A stretch of 64,000 bases of DNA from Strigamia acuminata. Lineage: Eukaryota; Arthropoda; Chilopoda; Geophilomorpha; Linotaeniidae. This document shows, piece after piece, positions 57,385 to 64,000 of this stretch (position 1 is its first letter; the number at the start of each line of letters is the position of its first letter). The translations under genes and the position numbers were made by a program. The stretch is taken from NCBI GenBank assembly GCA_949358305.1, contig OX442320.1, forward strand, positions 11,734,259 to 11,798,258. Direction: 5' to 3'. The notes under the pieces were generated by a model. That model was not told the origin of the DNA. It made no database searches and saw only the letters and a list, made by a program, of their open reading frames with translations.

Positions 57385-59224
57385 ATGAAATCCATTTTCT
57401 TTCTCGCAGCGGTTGTGCTGTGCGCCAACGCCGTTTTTCACGTCCCCACTGGACGCCCGGTAACACGCGTTCATCTCCAAACGCTGGATCGAAAACTCAT
57501 TTTTGAAAACTCATTTTGATTTCTATTTGAACAGACCGCTTTGGTTGAGACCGAAAACGACGGATTCGATGGAAGTGGACACAAGTTGTACCAGGGAGAC
57601 ATGATCTTGGACGAAGAGCAATTGGAACTTCTAAACAGCTCGATTGACACTCGTAAAGCGCACCACGACGACAACTACCGATGGCCCAATGCGCAAGTGC
57701 AATACCGACTCGACGCCAGCTGTAAACTCAATTGAAATTGAAACGACACAAATTACAAAATTTCTGTTTCTAGCTCTGCGAGATCGCGCTGCAATCTTAG
57801 CAGGAATTCGGCACTGGGAAGACAACACGTGCATTCGATTCCAAGAGGTGGCTGCCAATTTCAGACAACCCCATCTCATTTTCAAGAGATTGGACGGGTA
57901 ATATAAGCGACAAGTGGCCACTTGGGTGACAATGTTTGCACGTTTTTATCCTCTTTATCTCTTTTTCAAGATGTTTTTCGCACGTTGGTCGCGTGTATTT
58001 CCAACAAGGCCAGGAGATATCCATTGGAGATGGCTGCACATCGGTAATTAATAAATGTGGTTATAAATGTCATTTCATTCAATTTTGTTGCGTTTGCAGG
58101 TGGGCACAGTTGCGCACGAAATCGGCCACGCTATTGGCTTCCATCACGAACAGTCTCGTCCAGATCGCGACTCTCACGTGGTGGTGCTCGACAGAAACGT
58201 GGAAAATGGCATGATGCACAACTTCAACTTGGAAAGAAACGCCATCGATTTGGGTGTCGCGTACGACATGAGTTCGGTCATGCACTACGGCACCGATGTA
58301 AGAATACGCAATTTTGCTCGATATAATTAATTAAACTCTGATTTGTCTAGGGCTTTGGCTTGGACAATAAAAACACTTTGGTCACCAGAGATCCGTTCAA
58401 GCATTTCCTCATCGGTCAACGTGACCGCCTGAGTTTCGCCGACATCAAACTGGGCAATATCATGTACAAATGCGCCGGTGAGAAAATAAGAAAATGAGTG
58501 TAGATATAACCCCGGATAAAATAACGAGTTTCATGTCCGTAACAGCCAACTGCAGGAGCCCACCGACATGCAGCAATGGCGGGTTTGTCGACCAAAACTG
58601 TCGCTGTGTTTGTGCGCCGGGATTCTCGGGCGCAACTTGCCAACAAGGACGCGCCGTCCCACAAGCAGGTGCGTTTGTGTTGATTCAACTCTAATTTCCT
58701 ATGTAATCTAAACAAGGCAGATTATTTATTTTCAAGCTCTGACTTGCGGAAGCGCCATAACTCAACCAACCACCATTCAAACGCCCAACTACCCGCGCAA
58801 TTTACCCGCAGATGCCAAATGTGTTTGGGTCGCGACGGTAAATTTGGAGAAATATAATATTGTTGAATTTAAGTGGTAAATGATCGTTTGGCTTTTTTTC
58901 TCGCTTCAAGGCCCCGGCAGGCCGCAGAGTTCGAGCAACATTTAATCATTTTGAGTTGACGGAAAGATGGGACGGAAGGAATTGGTGCATTTGGGATGTT
59001 TTGGAGCTGCGTACAAATAATTTGCACGAGGGAGAAAAGTGAGAAAAATTTGAATGTTTCTATTTCTATATTTTACTTTCTACATTTGTTCTTGTTGTTT
59101 TAGGTACTGCGGAAAGGAGTTGCACCGAAGACAAGTGACTTCTGCGTCCAACACGATGGTTTTTGTGTTCAAAGCGCAATACAACTATTTCCCTGGATTC
59201 CAAGCTCAGATTGAATTTGTGTAA
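57385..59224 (+). CDS. Secreted astacin metalloprotease with EGF and CUB domains (copy 2)
   Basis: Paralogue of the gene at 39112. Exons 57385-57459, 57535-57721, 57774-57897, 57971-58043, 58100-58297, 58351-58477, 58546-58668, 58737-58837, 58911-59038 and 59104-59224 give 418 codons. Signal peptide MKSIFFLAAVVLCANA; propeptide YQGDM aspartate switch; zinc site HEIGHAIGFHHEQSRPDRD; Met-turn SVMHYG; EGF-like module (CSNGGF, CVCAPGFSGATC); CUB domain (LTCGSAITQP, TPNYPRNLP, then WCIWDVLELR). All catalytic residues are present. It has one more intron than copy 1, at 58044-58099 just before VGTVAHEIGH; other introns coincide. AATAAA at 59257. A CUB fragment of this gene lies 0.5 kb downstream and starts the 12-bp satellite. 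Confidence 0.95.
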
Positions 59225-59703
59225 CATTCAGTGTGTAATCTGTAATCTGTAATGTGAATAAAGATGATTTAGTCAAATTAATGTCAAATATACGGAAATC
59301 ATCATTATATTAATCGTGAGGAGTCTGACTCGCCTATATCTCCTCCGAAACCGGCGAATTAACGGATTTCGAATTTGAAAAGTGCATTCCACAGCTCTCG
59401 ATACAAGTAACTGAAACGGCTTTTTTTCGGATAAATTAGTGGGAAGTGTGACAACTGCCGATTAGTCCGCTCCAAATTAGGGCTATGGGACCAAACCGGT
59501 TCAAACCCATAACAAACACAGACATTAATTGCTTTGAAAAAAGCAATTAAGTAATGAATTTTTATTTTTATTTTTATTTTCCACTAACAAGTAAGTTAAG
59601 AAATGATATATTTATTAATAAATTCTTTAAAAAATTTATTTCTGAAAATTACTAAACTAGAAACAATGTTAGATAAATAACGGGTTTAATGTCCGAAATA
59701 GGC
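59225..59703. other. Spacer downstream of astacin copy 2
   Basis: AT-rich; a perfect 10-bp-stem hairpin (TTAATTGCTT/AAGCAATTAA) lies at about 59527-59551. No gene. Confidence 0.4.
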
Positions 59704-59868
59704 AGCATCCAACCGCGCAATTATCCCAAGGTTAGCCAATGTGTTTGGGTCGAAAAAGTAAACGTGGAGAAATGTCGTTGAATTTTACTTCAATTTTTCT
59801 CCTGTTCTGGCTCCTCGCAGAGTGCGAGCAACATTTAATCATTTTGAGTTGACGGAAAGATGGGACGG
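59704..59868 (+). pseudogene. CUB-domain fragment duplicated from astacin copy 2
   Basis: Matches 58775-58972 of the neighbouring gene: the end of one CUB exon (CCAATGTGTTTGGGTCG), a shortened intron and the start of the next (GAGCAACATTTAATCATTTT, GACGGAAAGATGGGACGGA). It breaks off at GGGACGGA and passes straight into the 12-bp satellite. About 165 bp; no independent start signal. Confidence 0.88.
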
Positions 59869-60848
59869 AGCGGGCTCCCCAGCGGGCTCCCCAGCGGGCT
59901 CCCCAGCGGGCTCCCCAGCGGGCTCCCCAGCGGGCTCCCCAGCGGGCTCCCCAGCGGGCTCCCCAGCGGGCTCCCCAGCGGGCTCCCCAGCGGGCTCCCC
60001 AGCGGGCTCCCCAGCGGGCTCCCCAGCGGGCTCCCCAGCGGGCTCCCCAGCGGGCTCCCCAGCGGGCTCCCCAGCGGGCTCCCCAGCGGGCTCCCCAGCG
60101 GGCTCCCCAGCGGGCTCCCCAGCGGGCTCCCCAGCGGGCTCCCCAGCGGGCTCCCCAGCGGGCTCCCCAGCGGGCTCCCCAGCGGGCTCCCCAGCGGGCT
60201 CCCCAGCGGGCTCCCCAGCGGGCTCCCCAGCGGGCTCCCCAGCGGGCTCCCCAGCGGGCTCCCCAGCGGGCTCCCCAGCGGGCTCCCCAGCGGGCTCCCC
60301 AGCGGGCTCCCCAGCGGGCTCCCCAGCGGGCTCCCCAGCGGGCTCCCCAGCGGGCTCCCCAGCGGGCTCCCCAGCGGGCTCCCCAGCGGGCTCCCCAGCG
60401 GGCTCCCCAGCGGGCTCCCCAGCGGGCTCCCCAGCGGGCTCCCCAGCGGGCTCCCCAGCGGGCTCCCCAGCGGGCTCCCCAGCGGGCTCCCCAGCGGGCT
60501 CCCCAGCGGGCTCCCCAGCGGGCTCCCCAGCGGGCTCCCCAGCGGGCTCCCCAGCGGGCTCCCCAGCGGGCTCCCCAGCGGGCTCCCCAGCGGGCTCCCC
60601 AGCGGGCTCCCCAGCGGGCTCCCCAGCGGGCTCCCCAGCGGGCTCCCCAGCGGGCTCCCCAGCGGGCTCCCCAGCGGGCTCCCCAGCGGGCTCCCCAGCG
60701 GGCTCCCCAGCGGGCTCCCCAGCGGGCTCCCCAGCGGGCTCCCCAGCGGGCTCCCCAGCGGGCTCCCCAGCGGGCTCCCCAGCGGGCTCCCCAGCGGGCT
60801 CCCCAGCGGGCTCCCCAGCGGGCTCCCCAGCGGGCTCCCCAGCGGGCT
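59869..60848. repeat. Perfect 12-bp GC-rich satellite, 81 full units
   Basis: Unit AGCGGGCTCCCC (10 of 12 bases G or C), 81 full copies plus 8 bases, with no single variant. Several frames on both strands are open through it because 12 is a multiple of 3 and the unit has no stops. Those on the plus strand read repeats of Gly-Ser-Pro-Ala or Leu-Pro-Ser-Gly. Length may be limited by assembly. Confidence 0.97.
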
Positions 60849-62294
60849 GTTGGTCTACGGACCATGTTTGTAGTCGATGTAAGACAGATTCGGCTTGTAT
60901 TATCATTTTACCGGTGTATTTCTCAATTATTGCTTATTTACCGATCTTTTAAGTTGTTTATCATATTTTTGGTCATTTAGTCATTGTTTATGTATTTTAG
61001 CATGAGGCACCATGCATTTGTTAGTTTTGGAAGTTACTTTGACTATTTTCCTAATTTGCAATGTTGTATTGCGACACAAGGTGTCGCTACTCTCTCTCTC
61101 TCGAATCCAAGATGGCGCTGCACACGGAGTTGCTTGCCCATCCTTTTTCCCAACCTGATTTGGACCACTATGTAAGATATTTTGTTTATATTAAATCATT
61201 TTATTATTTGTATATGCTATTTGCATCATTCCACGGCATATAAGTGCTTGTGCACGGCCGTATCTTGCTCGAAACGTTTTCGGCGCGAGTATTCTGCGCG
61301 CGAGTATTTGCGAGCACTCTGCGAGTCGGTTTCCGACTCTGTTTTCGATTTTTCGCTCGTAATTCCGAGCTAATTTCCTCCTCCTCTGCTACAATTGGTA
61401 GCAGAGGATGGTTGCTATCCTCTGTTAGCACGCTTTCCACTAATTTTTGCCAAGAAATTCGCGATTTTCGCGATTCGCGGCAAATTTTTGCCTATTTTCA
61501 GATTCCGACGTCGATTTCCGCCGATTTTCGTCCTTTTCGTTTTCGTAACGTCTTCGAGACGTTCATTCGACGTTCTACCGACGTTCTCCTGTCTAACTTT
61601 GCCGAAAATTACGCGGGTTACGCGAATTTTCCGGCAAATCTTTATATTTTCAGATTTAACGCTGATTTCGCCGAGATTCCGACTCGTCACCGCCGACGAG
61701 GCGTGTTATCAACTAGAAACGGGCAAAACCCGCTGTATTCACCCCGGTGTGTCTACAGTATCGTCGATTTATTTATCTTTCGACGATTTTTGGATTTTTC
61801 CTCGATTTATTCGGGTCGAATGCGCTTTTCAGCCGCTTTTTCGAGAAAAGCGAGCAAACCCGTGTTTTCTACACGACGGTGTGGTGACCAGCCCACACAG
61901 AATCTCCATTTCGCCTTCTTTATTTTTCAGGGTCGTATTATTATTATTGTTAGATTTAAGGGGGATTTTGGTGTGGGACATTTAGTATCCTCGGCGCCCT
62001 TCGCTCGAATCCGGGCAAGCGTCGTTGTATTCCCCGATAGTGCTTGTCGTGGTACAAGTGAGGTTTCCCGCGGTTCCAGGCAACCGGTCGGACCCTCTCA
62101 GACTGGCTATCGGGGGTTTTCTGATTTCTTCAGAAGGAATCGCCCCATTTACGGTTTCCGCTTTGAACCACGAGGGAGGTGTGTGTGTGTTGTGAAGCGC
62201 ATCGTGTTCGTCAGTGCTCCGAATTTAGTGCGCCAATACCACTCTCGTCGCTTCTGTGTTTTTTTTCGCGTTCTGTCTCGCCTTGGCTGCTATC
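60849..62294. mobile_element. 5' LTR/leader region of a copia element (limits not set)
   Basis: Sequence before the Gag start. From about 61240 composition changes to a CG- and T-rich pattern unlike the flanks, and the frame 61244-62311 is open for 355 codons without resembling a protein. I could not fix LTR borders or a primer-binding site, since the 3' LTR is outside the window. A short hairpin GCGACAC/GTGTCGC lies at 61070-61086. Confidence 0.35.
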
Positions 62295-64000
62295 ATGCAA
62301 AAAGTCAGTGATCCGACCAGCGGCAGAGTTCCCGTACTCGCTGTAGGGAATTACGACTCGTGGCAGAGGAGCATGCGAATGCTCCTCAAAGCAGAAGGAT
62401 TGTGGCACCACGTGACGGAAACCGAGGAAGTTGAATACCTAAAAACCGCATCGGAAAAGGAGAAAGTCAAATATCAGCGCAAGAAAGACAAGGCTCTCGG
62501 CCTCATTTACTGTTTTGTCTCCGAGGCAAAGAAGTCGGCCCTTGATAATTGCGATACACCTAAACAATCTTGGGATAAGTTGGCGCAGATCTACGCTCCC
62601 AGCTCCCGCGCGCGCCAAGCCGCGATGCGCTGGGATTTCCTCGCTCTCCGACTTGGCCCGAACGAGGAAATGGCTGATTTCATCGCCCGCGTCGATTACC
62701 ACGCCAGCCAACTTAAGTCGGTGGGTGAACCAGTCTCAGATGTTCACCATTCGTATCAGTACTTACACCGCCTTCCGCCCGAGTATTCGCAAGCATCGTT
62801 TGCCATATACCATTGGCCAGATGACCAGTTCATACCGGATAAAGTGTCCGAACAGCTTCTCTCCGAGTATATGCGCCTCAAATCAATCCATACGAACAAT
62901 TCTCAGTCAGCATCGGCGCATACTTCCAACACTGGTCAATCTCGACGGAATCAATCCCGACCTCCGCGTGATATTTCGACGGTTCGATGTTTTAATTGTC
63001 AAGAACTCGGACATTACGCCAACAAGTGCCCTCATCAGAAAGGCGATGGTCAGAACCGCCAGGCACCCGCTGCGCAAGTCCAACGCTCCTCTCGCAGTAA
63101 GAGCCGTCGCAGTAACAAGAACGCGTCGAAGCCGGAGGATCCCAAGCCACGGGGCAGTTCCAGGCCACGACGAGATGCAAATTTCTTCGTCAATTGTCCC
63201 CAGATCATCGAGCGTCCTATTGCACATTTTATGCAGTCAAATGAGTGGATCATTGACTGCGGGGCCACCGACCACATTTCTCATATTCGATCGTGGTTTT
63301 CGGACTTTGAACAAATTACGCCATTCGACATCGAACTCGGACAGGGCAAGTCCAAAGTAACCGGACGTGGTAACGTGCGACTTCAGACCTCGATTGACAA
63401 CTGTGACTGTTTCGTGACTCTACACAATGTCTTATTTGCACCGAACTTTGAGGTGAATCTTGTCTCCGTGAGCAAAATCGACAGAAACAAATTCCACATT
63501 GATATATATGACGGGGAGGTTAATGTCTATCAATCCGACATTCGCTCATCAGTTCTCCGGGCGAAGGAAAAGGCTGGATTATATTACGTGGATGGACTTT
63601 GTGTGACCCCCGCTATTGCGACAACGGTTTCGCCGACTCTTCAGCCTGCACCAACAACTCCAGTCAAGATGCTGGTCACTTCTGAGGTTGATTTCGAGCC
63701 AATTCCTAAACCGAAAAAGAAGTCAAAGACAAAGACTGAGCACATGACGGATTTTCGTATCGAGTTGCCATCTTTGGACGTCGTGAACCAAATTCCGACC
63801 CCAACTCCTACTAATCCGTTATCGAACCTAAGTCCTACCCAAGCTCAACTCCCTCCTTCCGTCCCATCCTATTCCGACGTCATTCAGTCAATCCCGACGT
63901 CATCCATCCCTAAAACGAGTTCTCCACCTAAAAAGGAGACGGTTGCTGCTGCGGCATCAAGAAAAGACGCAACTGGACTGTGGCATAGTCGTCTTGGCCA
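62295..64000 (+). CDS. Ty1/copia retrotransposon Gag-Pol, cut by window end
   Basis: Open from ATG at 62295 to the end of the window, about 568 codons without a stop. Order: Gag core with NYDSWQRSMRMLL near residue 20 and the UBN2-like helix region (SWDKLAQIY, around 95); CCHC zinc knuckle CFNCQELGHYANKC (about 232-245); a basic stretch; aspartic protease active site WIIDCGATDH (Asp at 321), where most copia elements have DSGA; NLVSVSKI; a Pro/Lys-rich insert of about 120 residues; and LWHSRLGH of the GAG-pre-integrase domain at the very end. Integrase, reverse transcriptase and RNase H would follow outside the window. No break is seen, so the element may be young. Confidence 0.93.
   Translation, partial: MQKVSDPTSGRVPVLAVGNYDSWQRSMRMLLKAEGLWHHVTETEEVEYLKTASEKEKVKYQRKKDKALGLIYCFVSEAKKSALDNCDTPKQSWDKLAQIYAPSSRARQAAMRWDFLALRLGPNEEMADFIARVDYHASQLKSVGEPVSDVHHSYQYLHRLPPEYSQASFAIYHWPDDQFIPDKVSEQLLSEYMRLKSIHTNNSQSASAHTSNTGQSRRNQSRPPRDISTVRCFNCQELGHYANKCPHQKGDGQNRQAPAAQVQRSSRSKSRRSNKNASKPEDPKPRGSSRPRRDANFFVNCPQIIERPIAHFMQSNEWIIDCGATDHISHIRSWFSDFEQITPFDIELGQGKSKVTGRGNVRLQTSIDNCDCFVTLHNVLFAPNFEVNLVSVSKIDRNKFHIDIYDGEVNVYQSDIRSSVLRAKEKAGLYYVDGLCVTPAIATTVSPTLQPAPTTPVKMLVTSEVDFEPIPKPKKKSKTKTEHMTDFRIELPSLDVVNQIPTPTPTNPLSNLSPTQAQLPPSVPSYSDVIQSIPTSSIPKTSSPPKKETVAAAASRKDATGLWHSRLG

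Noticed and set aside
59732-60952. Four overlapping open frames of 337-377 codons on both strands as genes
   Set aside because: All follow from the 12-bp unit being stop-free; at most the frame joined to the CUB fragment is of interest.
61995-62015. tRNA-like B box (CTCGAATCC)
   Set aside because: No A box at the right distance and no cloverleaf could be folded; lies in the copia 5' region.

Overview
The window is nuclear DNA from a metazoan, most likely an invertebrate protostome. The genes are split by many introns, often only 55-80 bp long, with GT-AG borders in AT-rich DNA. The gene set is typical of animals: a ZIP zinc transporter, RALBP1, a PAR-type bZIP factor, a poly(A)-binding protein, HINT1, two Rab GTPases, TEX9, RFX7, a neurotactin-like protein and astacin proteases. 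A U12-type AT-AC intron shows that the lineage keeps, or recently kept, the minor spliceosome. I cannot name the species.

Layout. 1-31.5 kb is gene-dense: ZIP transporter (+, 5' end cut off), RALBP1 (+), PAR bZIP (+), a PABP-like protein with an acidic insert (+), HINT1 (+), a divergent Rab (+), Rab8 (+), then TEX9 (-) and RFX7 (+) in a head-to-head pair, an arrangement I also know from human chromosome 15q21. 31.5-35 kb is mostly non-coding and carries MITE-like elements. 35.5-38.6 kb holds a type II membrane cholinesterase-like gene (-) without the catalytic serine. 39.1-42.0 kb and 57.4-59.2 kb hold an astacin-EGF-CUB family: two intact genes, one exon-depleted pseudogene and one CUB fragment. 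43.1-46.2 kb is a 39-bp minisatellite with higher-order structure and a strand flip at one end. 46-57 kb is a gene graveyard: an NXT1-like pseudogene, a UBE4B pseudogene, an unidentified broken reading frame, a tripled segment, twin X-box-like palindromes and perhaps one small new gene. 59.87-60.85 kb is 81 perfect copies of a 12-bp GC-rich unit, fused in frame to the CUB fragment. 62.3 kb to the end is the start of a Ty1/copia Gag-Pol frame that runs off the window.

The genes do not form a pathway. They fall into themes: vesicle traffic (two Rabs, RALBP1), transcription and RNA (bZIP, RFX7, PABP), cilia (TEX9, with a candidate X-box in its promoter) and secreted proteolysis (astacins). The observations most worth a second look are the U12 intron inside the RFX DNA-binding domain, the RFX7-TEX9 linkage, two related 61-nt hairpins in introns of Rab8 and RFX7 whose stem is kept partly by G-U pairs, and the CUB-satellite fusion. 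All exon borders were read by eye from splice signals, reading phase and remembered family sequences; no search was run.
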